Source of the DNA: Planctomycetota bacterium
Lineage (GTDB): Bacteria > Planctomycetota > J058 > JAJDCQ01
NCBI GenBank assembly: GCA_029260755.1
Contig: JAJDCQ010000127.1
Span: 1 to 43,896, forward strand
Direction of reading: 5' to 3'
Length of the DNA stretch: 43,896 bases
The position numbers and the translations under genes are program-made. The first letter of the stretch is position 1; each line of letters opens with the position of its first letter. Below the pieces are notes generated by a model. The model saw only the letters and a program-made list of their open reading frames with translations, was not told the DNA's origin and searched no databases. Of the stretch, positions 7,952 through 16,300 are shown in pieces.

Positions 7952-9295
7952 ATGAAAGACAGACCCGTGGCTGAAACTCCGATCATCCGCCGCTACGCCA
8001 TCGACGGCACCCAGAACGGCGTCCCCTTCGACGGCTTCGTCCAGGTCGACGGCAACAGCCTCGAGCACCGCGCCGAGGTCGCCGTCCGCAAGACGCTGAG
8101 GTTCGAGGACGGCCGGGTCCGCGAGTTCGAAGGCCGCGGCGAGGTCGGGCGCGACGGGATCGAGGCGCGCGGGCGCGAGACCGAGATCCGCGGGCCGCGG
8201 GGGCGGCTCCGGATGGGCTCGATCGTCCGGCTCGAGCGCCGGCTGCGTCGCGAAGGCGATGACCCGGTCCGCGCCGGCTTCGTCCAGAGCGTCCTGCGTT
8301 GCTCCGAGCGCAAGCACACCGAGGCCGACGGCCACCTCCGATGCGAGTGGACGAGCGAGGACGCCCTCACCGGCCCGAAGGTCGACGAGATCGACCGCTA
8401 CTTCGCCCGCGGCGAGTTCGGCTCGTTCCTCGGGGCCGACGGGGTGCAGATCAGCCACGTCACCTTCCGGGCGAGGAACGAGCTCGGAGCGCTCGTGATC
8501 TCGAACGGCCGGAGCCAGACCTACCGGACCTACGCGGAGATGGTCTACGACCTGCGCCACTCCGGGCTCACCATTCACCTGCTCGACCACCGTGGCCAGG
8601 GCCACAGCCAGCGCATCCTCGACGCGGACGCGCCGGCGACGAGCGCCGGCTACCAGCGCGGGCACGTCGAGTGCTTCGATCACTACGTCGCCGACTTCGA
8701 GACGTTCCTCGAGCGCGTCGTCCGTCCCTGCGGCCACGCCCGCACGTTCGCCCTCGGCCACTCGATGGGCGGCGGGATCCTGACGCTCCACGCCCAGCGA
8801 AACCCGGGTCAGTTCGACGCGATCGCGCTCTCGGCGCCGCTCCACCAGCTCAACGAGCCGTGGTATCTCCCGCTCTTCCTTCGCGGTGATCCGACCCGCT
8901 ACGCGAGCGAGTGGCTCTACGGCGCGTGGCAGCCCGGCCAGGGACGCGGCCTCTGCACGACGAGCGGTCGGCGCCGCGAGCTCGCCGACGCCGTCTTCAC
9001 CCGCTATCCCGAGGTCCGGATCGGCGGCCCGACGGTCGGCTGGATCCGCGCCGCGCGGAAGGCCACCCAGGAGATGCGCGACAACGCGAGTCGACTCGCC
9101 GATCCCGTCCTGGTGATCCGGGGGACCGGCGACCGCGTCGTCAACGGCGACGGGCAGGAGATCGTCGTCGAGGGAGCGCAGAACGCCCGCCTCGCCGAGC
9201 TCGACGGCGCGCTCCACGACCCGATCTCGGGCGAGGACACCCACCGCCACGCCCTCCTCGACCTGACGCTCGGCTTCTTCGACAAGCACCTCTGA
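7952..9295 (+). CDS. Lysophospholipase (PldB)-like alpha/beta hydrolase with N-terminal extension
   Basis: A 447-residue protein. Residues from about 155 to the end are an alpha/beta hydrolase close in style to lysophospholipase L2/monoglyceride lipases: an oxyanion-side DHRGQGHS, nucleophile S271 in GHSMGG, an acid in VIRGTGDR and a histidine in GALHDP. The first 150 or so residues are a charged, probably beta-rich domain I do not recognise; typical PldB-like proteins are nearer 300-340 residues, so this is an added domain. There is no signal peptide. It is followed after 11 bp by a second alpha/beta hydrolase, almost certainly co-transcribed. It likely acts on lysophospholipids, monoacylglycerols or similar esters; the exact substrate is unknown. 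Confidence 0.85.
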   Translation: MKDRPVAETPIIRRYAIDGTQNGVPFDGFVQVDGNSLEHRAEVAVRKTLRFEDGRVREFEGRGEVGRDGIEARGRETEIRGPRGRLRMGSIVRLERRLRREGDDPVRAGFVQSVLRCSERKHTEADGHLRCEWTSEDALTGPKVDEIDRYFARGEFGSFLGADGVQISHVTFRARNELGALVISNGRSQTYRTYAEMVYDLRHSGLTIHLLDHRGQGHSQRILDADAPATSAGYQRGHVECFDHYVADFETFLERVVRPCGHARTFALGHSMGGGILTLHAQRNPGQFDAIALSAPLHQLNEPWYLPLFLRGDPTRYASEWLYGAWQPGQGRGLCTTSGRRRELADAVFTRYPEVRIGGPTVGWIRAARKATQEMRDNASRLADPVLVIRGTGDRVVNGDGQEIVVEGAQNARLAELDGALHDPISGEDTHRHALLDLTLGFFDKHL

Positions 9296-9306
9296 GCGCC
9301 GCCCCG

Positions 9307-10200
9307 GTGACGGACGCCGCCGCCCCCGCCCGTCCCCGGGTGCCGGTCACCGCGTTCGATGGCCACGCGACCTCGCTGATCGAGCGCCCCGCCGCGGGCG
9401 TCGCATCCCCGGGCGTCCTCGTCTTCGTCCCGGCGATGGGCGTCCGCGCGAGCTTCTACGAGCCGTTCGCCTGCGCCCTGGCGGCGGCGGGCATCACGAC
9501 GCTCGTGCCCGACCTGCGCGGAATCGGCGAGAGCAGCGTCCGCGCGTCGCGGAGCAGCGACTTCGGCTTCCGCGAGCTAGTCGAGCTCGACCTGCCCGCG
9601 GCCGTCGCCGCGACCCGCGCGCGGCACCCCGCGGGCCCACTTCTCATGGGCGGGCACAGCCTCGGCGGGATCGTGGCGACGCTCGCGACCGCGGTGGTGA
9701 CGCCGCGGGCCGAGGGGCTGGCGCTGATCGCATCGGGCGCGTCGTACGATCGCGCCCTCGGCATCCGGAAGCGGGTCGGCTTCCGCGCCTCGGTCGCGGT
9801 GATGCGCGCGCTCTCCGCCCTCGTCGGCCACTTCCCGGGCGCTCGAGTCGGGTTCGGCGGGCGCGAGGCGCGCCGCCTCGTCCGCGAGTGGGCGCGGCTG
9901 CAGATCGCGGAGCGAACCGACTTCGCCGGGTCGACGATCGACTATCCGACCCGCCTCGCCGAGGCCCGGACGCCCGCCCTCTCGCTCGGGTTCGAGGACG
10001 ACGCGTGGTGGCCGCCGCGGTACGCCGAGCGCCTCGTCGAATTGGCCGGCGGACCGGCCGAGCTTCAGCGCCTCACGCCGGCCGAGCTCGGCGTCGACGG
10101 ACCGATCGGCCACTTCGGCTGGGCGAAGCGCGTCGTCGAGCCGCTCGCGGAGCGGATCGCACGCTGGGTCGCCGCGCTCGACGGCATCGCTACGCGCTGA
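9307..10200 (+). CDS. Alpha/beta hydrolase, COG4757-like
   Basis: A 297-residue alpha/beta hydrolase starting at a GTG 11 bp after the upstream hydrolase stop; upstream in-frame starts lie inside that gene and are not credible. The nucleophile is S118 in GGHSLGG, the likely acid is in LGFEDD (about 229) and the histidine in GPIGHFGW (about 275), which resembles the COG4757 group of predicted hydrolases. It has no signal peptide. It forms a two-gene operon with the PldB-like gene, suggesting linked lipid or ester metabolism. Its last 11 bp overlap the end of the convergent DUF4937-type gene. The substrate is unknown. Confidence 0.85.
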   Translation: MTDAAAPARPRVPVTAFDGHATSLIERPAAGVASPGVLVFVPAMGVRASFYEPFACALAAAGITTLVPDLRGIGESSVRASRSSDFGFRELVELDLPAAVAATRARHPAGPLLMGGHSLGGIVATLATAVVTPRAEGLALIASGASYDRALGIRKRVGFRASVAVMRALSALVGHFPGARVGFGGREARRLVREWARLQIAERTDFAGSTIDYPTRLAEARTPALSLGFEDDAWWPPRYAERLVELAGGPAELQRLTPAELGVDGPIGHFGWAKRVVEPLAERIARWVAALDGIATR

Positions 10201-10825
10201 CGACGCGCCACCCGGGCTCGAGGGGCACGATCGTCCCGTCGAGCCGGACGAGGTCGCCGTCGACCGCGGCCCGCGAGCGCAGATCGGGCAGCCGATCGCG
10301 CACGTAGGTGGCGTGCGCGGCCTGATCGCGCCAGAGCGTCGTGACGAGGTAACGCGACGGATCGCCGTGCGCCACGGAGAAGATGCCGCCGAGCATCCCG
10401 TCCGCCTCGGCCATCTCGGGTGTCCACGTCTCGAGTTGCGCCCCGACGAAGTGATCGCGCCGTCCGGGGCCCACCTTGCAGTCGGCGACGCGGAGCACGC
10501 CGGCCGCCGCGATCGCGTCGCGGAGCGACGCGGCGGCGCCGGGCATCCGCACCACCGCATCGGCGACGGTGACGGAGATCGACTCGTAGGACGCGGCCTG
10601 TCCATTCGCCAGGGTGACGGCGTCGTGGACGTGGGCGAAGAAGCGCTCGTAGGCGGCCGCGTCGCGCCAGATCCCGAGGATGCAGGCTCGGTTCGCGTCG
10701 GCCTCGTCCCAGCCGCCGATCTGACCGACCAGACCGTCGCAGTACCGCAGCCGCTCCCAGATCCGCTGGGCGGCGTCGAAGGCGTCGCGGTTCGACGCGG
10801 CGCAGACGATCCACTTGATCATCAT
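10190..10825 (-). CDS. DUF4937/YdbC-like ABM-fold protein
   Basis: A 211-residue protein opening MMIKWIVCAASN, followed by QIGGWDE and a FFAHVHDAV segment, as in the DUF4937 (YdbC) family of small dimeric alpha-beta barrel proteins; the second half repeats the fold loosely (FSVAHGD, LWRDQAAHATYV). The start at 10825 is supported by a strong GAGGAGGGG ribosome site; much longer readings upstream are antisense to the ApbE gene. It overlaps the hydrolase gene tail to tail by 11 bp and diverges from the ApbE fusion gene. Function is unknown; antibiotic-biosynthesis-monooxygenase-like binding or heme/quinone roles are possible, but no catalytic residue is evident. Confidence 0.78.
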   Translation of the reverse strand: MMIKWIVCAASNRDAFDAAQRIWERLRYCDGLVGQIGGWDEADANRACILGIWRDAAAYERFFAHVHDAVTLANGQAASYESISVTVADAVVRMPGAAASLRDAIAAAGVLRVADCKVGPGRRDHFVGAQLETWTPEMAEADGMLGGIFSVAHGDPSRYLVTTLWRDQAAHATYVRDRLPDLRSRAAVDGDLVRLDGTIVPLEPGWRVVSA

Positions 10826-10966
10826 GGTCGGCCCCTCCTCGGAGCCCGGCTCAGTCTGCCAGGTCGGGCCGACGGGTGCGCGCCTCATTGATGACTCTTC
10901 TCTGACATCGCGGTCCGTGTTTGGGATAGGTTGTCGTGGCCCACGCCCTGGCCCTCGGGAGCACTC

Positions 10967-12616
10967 ATGCGCACCCTGTCCTTCGTTCGCGCCGGCATCC
11001 TCGGCGCCATCACGGTCGTCGCGGTCTCCGGAAGCGCGTGGGCCGGCGAGCCCGATCGCGCGCCCGACGGCGTGAACGCCGCGGAGCCCGCGCCGCTCCG
11101 CGAGCACCGCCTCGCCCGCGAGAACGTCCTCGGCACCTCGCTCGACCTGACCGTCGTGACGCGCGACCCCGCGGCGGCGGAGCGCTGCCTCGACCGGGCG
11201 CTCCTCGTCATCGACGAGGCGTGCCGGATCTTCAGCACCTACGACCCCGAGAGCGAGATCAGCCGGTTCCATCGCCTCGACGCGGCCGGTCAGGGCGAGG
11301 CTGCGCTCAGCCCGCTCCTCGGCGCGCTCCTTCGGCGGACCCGCGCCTGGCAGGTTCGGTCCGGCGGCGCCTTCGACCCGTGCATTGCCCCGTTGATCGC
11401 GCGGTGGCAGGAGGCAGAGCGGCGCGGGAGCGCGCCGACCGACGCGGAGCTCGCGCCCCTCCTCGCCGCCGAGCCCCGATTCGCCATCGAGCGCGTCTCG
11501 GCGTCGCCTGGCTCGACCTACCGCGTCGCCGGCGATGGTCTCGTTCGCTTCGACCTGAACGCCATCGGCAAGGGCACGATCATCGACCTCGCCCTCGCCG
11601 CCGCCCGGTCGGGCGCGCCGGAGGTGGCTGGACTCGTCCTCAACATTGGCGGCGACATCGGAACCTGGGGCGCGCGCCCCGACGGCGCTCCCTGGGAGGT
11701 CGCGATCGCCGACCCGGCCAACCCGGCCGACAACGCGCCGGCGCTCGCCCGGGTCATCGTCGGCGCGGGCCGCGCGGTCGCGACGAGCGGCGGCTACGCC
11801 CGCTACCGGACGATCGACGGGGTCCGCTACAGCCACCTCCTCGATCCGCGCACCGGCCGCCCGGTCGATCACGTTCGGAGCGCGACGGTCTCGGCCGAGA
11901 CGGCGGAGACGGCCGACGTCCTGGCGACGATCCTGACCGTCCTGCCGGTCGAGGAAGGACTCGCCCTCGTCGAGGCGACCGCCGGGGGCGCGGGCCTCGT
12001 CGTCACCCGCGACGGGACGCTCCACCGGAGCGAGCGCTGGGCCGCGATGGAGCGGCCGATCACGCCGCCGCCCGATCCGTTCGGATTCGACGAGGTCGCC
12101 GCGGCGCCGTTCGCGAAGTGGAAGAAGGACTTCATCGTCGAGGCGAAGTTCACCCTCGTCGACTCGGGCACCAGCGGCCAGGGCGGCTTCAAGCGTCACT
12201 ACGTGGCCGTGTGGGTCGAGGACAAGCGCGGACGCGTCATCAAGGTCGTCGCCCTCTGGGCGAAGCAGGGCGAGCTCGACTACGTGAAGAAGCTCAACGA
12301 CTTCTGGAAGTCGTGGAACGGGAGCGTCATCGATCAGAACGAGGCGAACGCGCTGGGGACCCTCTCCAAGGCGACCCGGCGACCCGGCGAGTACTCGGTC
12401 ATCTGGGACGGGACGACCCACTTCGGCGATCCCGTGCCGCAGGGCACCTACACGATCCACATCGACATCAACCGGGAGCACGGGCCGGGCAACGAGCGCC
12501 ACACCCACACGGCCGTGAAGCTCAAGTGCGGCAGCTCCAAGAAGGGCGGGAAGCTGCCCGACCAGCCCGAGCTCACCGGCGTCGAGATCCGCTACTACAA
12601 GAAGAAGTCGGACTGA
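10967..12616 (+). CDS. Exported ApbE-type FAD:protein FMN transferase fused to DUF2271
   Basis: A 549-residue protein. Residues 1-26 look like a signal peptide ending SAWA-GE. Residues about 45-355 are ApbE: LGTSLDL, FSTYDPESEIS, DLNAIGKG, NIGGDIG, ATSGGY and HLLDPRTGRP, the usual Mg/FAD-binding landmarks. Residues about 385-549 are a DUF2271 domain. In DUF2271 proteins a DxxSGAT-like segment precedes RRPG; here it reads GTLSKATRRPG (464-474), keeping Ser, Ala and Thr470 but with Asp and Gly replaced. ApbE covalently links FMN to Thr/Ser in such motifs. Earlier in-frame starts are rejected; the ATG at 10967 follows CGGGAG and begins the signal peptide. The PepSY-type gene follows after 29 bp. 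Confidence 0.88.
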   Translation: MRTLSFVRAGILGAITVVAVSGSAWAGEPDRAPDGVNAAEPAPLREHRLARENVLGTSLDLTVVTRDPAAAERCLDRALLVIDEACRIFSTYDPESEISRFHRLDAAGQGEAALSPLLGALLRRTRAWQVRSGGAFDPCIAPLIARWQEAERRGSAPTDAELAPLLAAEPRFAIERVSASPGSTYRVAGDGLVRFDLNAIGKGTIIDLALAAARSGAPEVAGLVLNIGGDIGTWGARPDGAPWEVAIADPANPADNAPALARVIVGAGRAVATSGGYARYRTIDGVRYSHLLDPRTGRPVDHVRSATVSAETAETADVLATILTVLPVEEGLALVEATAGGAGLVVTRDGTLHRSERWAAMERPITPPPDPFGFDEVAAAPFAKWKKDFIVEAKFTLVDSGTSGQGGFKRHYVAVWVEDKRGRVIKVVALWAKQGELDYVKKLNDFWKSWNGSVIDQNEANALGTLSKATRRPGEYSVIWDGTTHFGDPVPQGTYTIHIDINREHGPGNERHTHTAVKLKCGSSKKGGKLPDQPELTGVEIRYYKKKSD

Positions 12617-12645
12617 GCCGGGCTCCGACCGGCCCGAGCTCCCCC

Positions 12646-13239
12646 ATGGGCGCCCCCTCCACCGCGCGCATCCGGTTCCTCACCTGGACGCGGACCCTCC
12701 ACATCTACGTCTCCCTCGCCGCGTTCGTGGCGCTCCTGTTCTTCGCGGTCACGGGGTTTCTGATGAACCACGGCGACTGGTTCGGGGTCGGCGAGAAGAC
12801 CGAGGTCGAGCTCACCGGCACCGTCCCGAGCGCGATGCTCGCGACCGAGGACCACCTCCCCCTCGTCGAGCACCTCCGGGCCGAGCACGGCGCGACCGGC
12901 CCGGTCGTCGAGCTCGACGCGGGCGAGACCGAGATCCGGGTCCTGTTCCAGAAGCCCGGCAGCACGACCGACGTCTTCATCGACCCGGGCACGGGCGAGC
13001 TGTCGGGCTACCGCGAGACGAGCGGCACGGTCGCGATCCTCGCGGCGATCCACAAGGGCGACGACACCGGAAACCTCGGCGCGCTCCTGATCGACCTGAC
13101 GGCCGGGCTGCTCCTGTTCGTGTCGATCAGCGGGATCGTCCTCTGGACGACGCTGCCGAAGCGGCGCCGCGCCGGCCTGATCGTCGTCGGCGTCGGCCTG
13201 GTCGTCTTCGGGGTCGTGACGGCCCTCCTCGTGCTCTGA
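12646..13239 (+). CDS. PepSY-associated transmembrane protein
   Basis: A 197-residue inner-membrane protein with helices at about 15-38, 143-164 and 171-195 and an outer domain between the first two. The opening LTWTRTLHIYVSL, the NHGDWF after helix 1 and the AAIHKGDDTG before helix 2 are typical of PepSY-TM proteins, which are linked to iron or flavin reduction across the membrane. The start is set by the ATG at 12646, right after the ApbE-DUF2271 gene, so the two are co-transcribed. I infer an extracytoplasmic electron-transfer or metal-reduction module. The conserved histidines could bind heme; that is inference. Confidence 0.8.
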   Translation: MGAPSTARIRFLTWTRTLHIYVSLAAFVALLFFAVTGFLMNHGDWFGVGEKTEVELTGTVPSAMLATEDHLPLVEHLRAEHGATGPVVELDAGETEIRVLFQKPGSTTDVFIDPGTGELSGYRETSGTVAILAAIHKGDDTGNLGALLIDLTAGLLLFVSISGIVLWTTLPKRRRAGLIVVGVGLVVFGVVTALLVL

Positions 13240-13266
13240 TCGGCGCTCCCGGGATCAGCGCACCGC

Positions 13267-13280
13267 CCGGTTTGAACCGG
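13267..13280. repeat. Short perfect palindrome between PepSY and kinase genes
   Basis: CCGGTTTGAACCGG is a perfect inverted repeat (6-bp arms, 2-bp centre), 28 bp after the PepSY gene stop and about 47 bp before the kinase GTG start. It could be a binding site for a dimeric regulator; the loop is too short for a good RNA hairpin. Confidence 0.4.
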
Positions 13281-13326
13281 ACCTCCCCGACCTGACACAC
13301 TCGGCGTGGAGGATCGGGGAGAGCGC

Positions 13327-16300
13327 GTGAGCGGTCCGAAGCCCGCGGCAGTGAGCCAGCACGACCGCGCCGTCGCGGAGAGCCTCCTCCGTTCTGGACG
13401 GCTCGACCAGACGGCGCTCGCCAACCTGGTCGAGGAGAGCCGGCGGACCGGCCGCGCCAGCCTCGTCGACCTGCTGATCGAACGGGGCCTGATCGACCCG
13501 TCCGAGGTCGGCGCCACCGTCGTCGGGAGCGCCTCGCCGCCCGTCCAGGGTGCGACCCCGCGGCCGATGCCGCCCGCGCCGCCGTCGCGAGCTCCCTCGG
13601 GTCGGGCGTCCGTGCCCGGTCACGGGCGAGCGGGCGGGCACGATCCCGGCGGCACGCAGCAGCGGATCGGACGGTACGAGGTGCTCGGGGAGCTCGGACG
13701 CGGCGGCATGGGCGTCGTCTACCGCGCCCGCGACGCGTCGCTCGGGCGAACCGTCGCGATCAAGATGATTCTCGCGCAGCTGGCGCAGCGCTCCGGGCCC
13801 GGGGCGATCGAACGGTTCGCCCGCGAGGCGCGCGCCACGGCCAGGCTCCGGCACCCGGGAATCGTCGCGATCCACGAGGTCGGAAGCCACGAGGGCAACC
13901 CGTTCCTCGTGATGGACTTCGTCGAGGGTCGCGACCTCGACGCCGTCCTGCACGCCGAGCGCCTCGCTCCCCGCCGCGTCGCCGAGCTCGCCCGCGAGAT
14001 CGCGCTCGCCCTCGCCCACGCTCACGACGAGGGGGTCATCCATCGCGACGTGAAGCCGCAGAACATCCTGATCGATGCCGCCGGGCGATGCCATCTGACC
14101 GACTTCGGTCTCGCCCGCGAGATCGATTCCGGCTCCGAGCTCACCGTCTCGGGGCAACTCCTCGGGACGCCGTCCTACATGGCCCCCGAGCAGGCCGGCG
14201 CGTCGCGCTTCGAGATCTCGCCGGCCACCGACGTCTACGCGGTCGGCGGGATCCTCTACCGAGCTCTCGTCGGGCGCGTCCCGTTCACCGGCGCGAGCCA
14301 GTTCGAGCTGATCAAGCGCGTCCTGCTCGACGAGCCCGAGCGCCTCCGCGACCAGGACCCGACGATTCACCCCGACCTCGAGACGATCACCCTCAAGTGC
14401 CTCGAGAAGGAGCCCGAGCGCCGCTACCCCTCGGCGACCGCGCTCGCGGACGACCTCGGCCGCTTCCTCGACGGCGAGGCGATCGCCGCCCGCCCCGCGG
14501 GCCGACGCGAGCGGCTCGTCCGCTGGGCGCGCCGCAACCGGGCCCTCGCGGCGACGGCGAGCGCGGGCCTCCTGGCGGTGACGGCCCTCCTCATCGCGGG
14601 CGTGGCCGGCACGGTCGTGGCCGTTCGCAGGATCCGGGCCGAGCGTGACGCCGCCGAGGCGGCGAAGACGACGGCCGAGGAGGAGAGCCTCCGCGCCCAG
14701 ACCGCCGAGACCGACGCCCGAGCGGCGGCGGCGCGCGAGGCCAGTGAGCGAGCCCGGGCCGAGACGGCGCGCGCCGAGGCCGAGGCCGCCCGCCTCGAGT
14801 CGGACGCGGCGCGCGAGCGCGCATCCACCGAGGGCCGACGAGCGTCCCAGATGAGCGAGGCCCGGGCGGAGCTGCTCGCCCGGGCGCTGGCCGACAAGGG
14901 CAGCGTCCTCGCGTCTCAGGGGCGCGACGCGATGGCCGCGGCCTTCCACGCGGCGAGCCTCGTCCTCGGCGAGAACGACGCGGCTCGCTCGGGCATCCTC
15001 GCCACCCTTCCCAGGGCCGCCCGGACGCTCTGGGTGGGGCCGTCGATCACCCTCCGCAGCATCGCTCTCCATCCATCGGAGCCGCTCGCGGCCGTCGGCG
15101 ATCGCGACGGAGCGATCCGCTTCTTCGACCTCGAGAAGGACCGCGAGGTCGCCGCGTGGGCCCATGGCCCCGACCCCGTCCGAGCGCTCGCCTGGTCCCC
15201 CGACGGCCGGCGGGTCGCATCGGGCGACGAGGCCGGCCTCGTCCGTGTCCGGACCCGCGTGACGGCCGAGGAGATCGCCGCGTTTCGCACCCCGGACGGG
15301 GTCGCGGTCGAGGCGATCGCGATCGAGAGCGAGCGCGACGACGCCGGGGACGGCCACGTCGTCGCCGCGCTCACCGACGGCACGGTCCTTCTGTGGCCGG
15401 TCGCGTTCGGTGGGACGGCCCGCGTCGTGGGGGCCCACGCGGGCGGCGCGACGGCCGTCGCGATCGCGCGGGACGGTCGGATCCTCGGTGCGGCCGGCGT
15501 CGACGGGCGGGTCGCCCTGTCGACCATTCCCGACGGCCGACCCGTCGCGTCGATCCTGATCCCGAGCATCTCTCCGGTCCGCTCGATCGCCTTCGACGAC
15601 GAGGGTTCTCGGCTCGTCGCGGCCGCGGCGGATGGCACCGTCGTGACCCTCGAGATCGGCGCACGACGGGCCGAGCTCGTCGCCTTCGGACGCCCGACCG
15701 GAGGCGAGGTCGCCCTCTCGGGCGACGGGCGGCTCATCGCGGCGGCGACGACCTCGGGCGACGTCGACGTGCGCGAGGTGGATGCCGGCCCGGACTCTCC
15801 CGCGCGGGTGATGCGGGCGGTCGGCCCCGGCGCGTCGAACCCGATGGCGCTCGACGCCGCCGGCCGTCGCCTCGCGATCTGGAACCCGATCTTCGGCGCG
15901 GCGTTTTGCGACGTGCCGGCTCGTCCCGGTCGTCGTCACTACCGGAGCTGGCTCGACGCGGCCACGGAGCGTCGCTCCGAGTGGGGCGGCGCCGCCGTCG
16001 AGTTCCGACCCGACGGACTCGTCCTCGCCTCTTGCGGCGATCAGCGCCGCGCCCTGTGGCACGCCGAGAGCGGACGAAGGCTCCGGAAGGTCACGATCGG
16101 GTTCGGAGCAGACCGGGCCATCGCCTGGAGCCCGGACGGCGCGTTGCTCGCTCAGGCGAAAGCCGAGACCGCGGGCGGCCCCTCGGGGCACCGGTTGACG
16201 GGCGCGACCCTGATCGAGCTCTTCGATCCCTCGACCGGCGATGTGGTGCGGACCGTGGCGAAGGCCGAGTCGACCGTCCTGGCCCTCGCCTGGTCCAGGG

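Noticed and set aside
7407..7986. Overlapping short frames inside and beside the MITE-like element
   Set aside because: They read through inverted-repeat DNA in several frames, and similar frames appear at 23177-23543 only because the element is repeated.
10826..12508. Long N-terminal extension of the DUF4937-type gene
   Set aside because: It lies antisense to the ApbE-DUF2271 gene, and a strong ribosome site marks the start at 10825.
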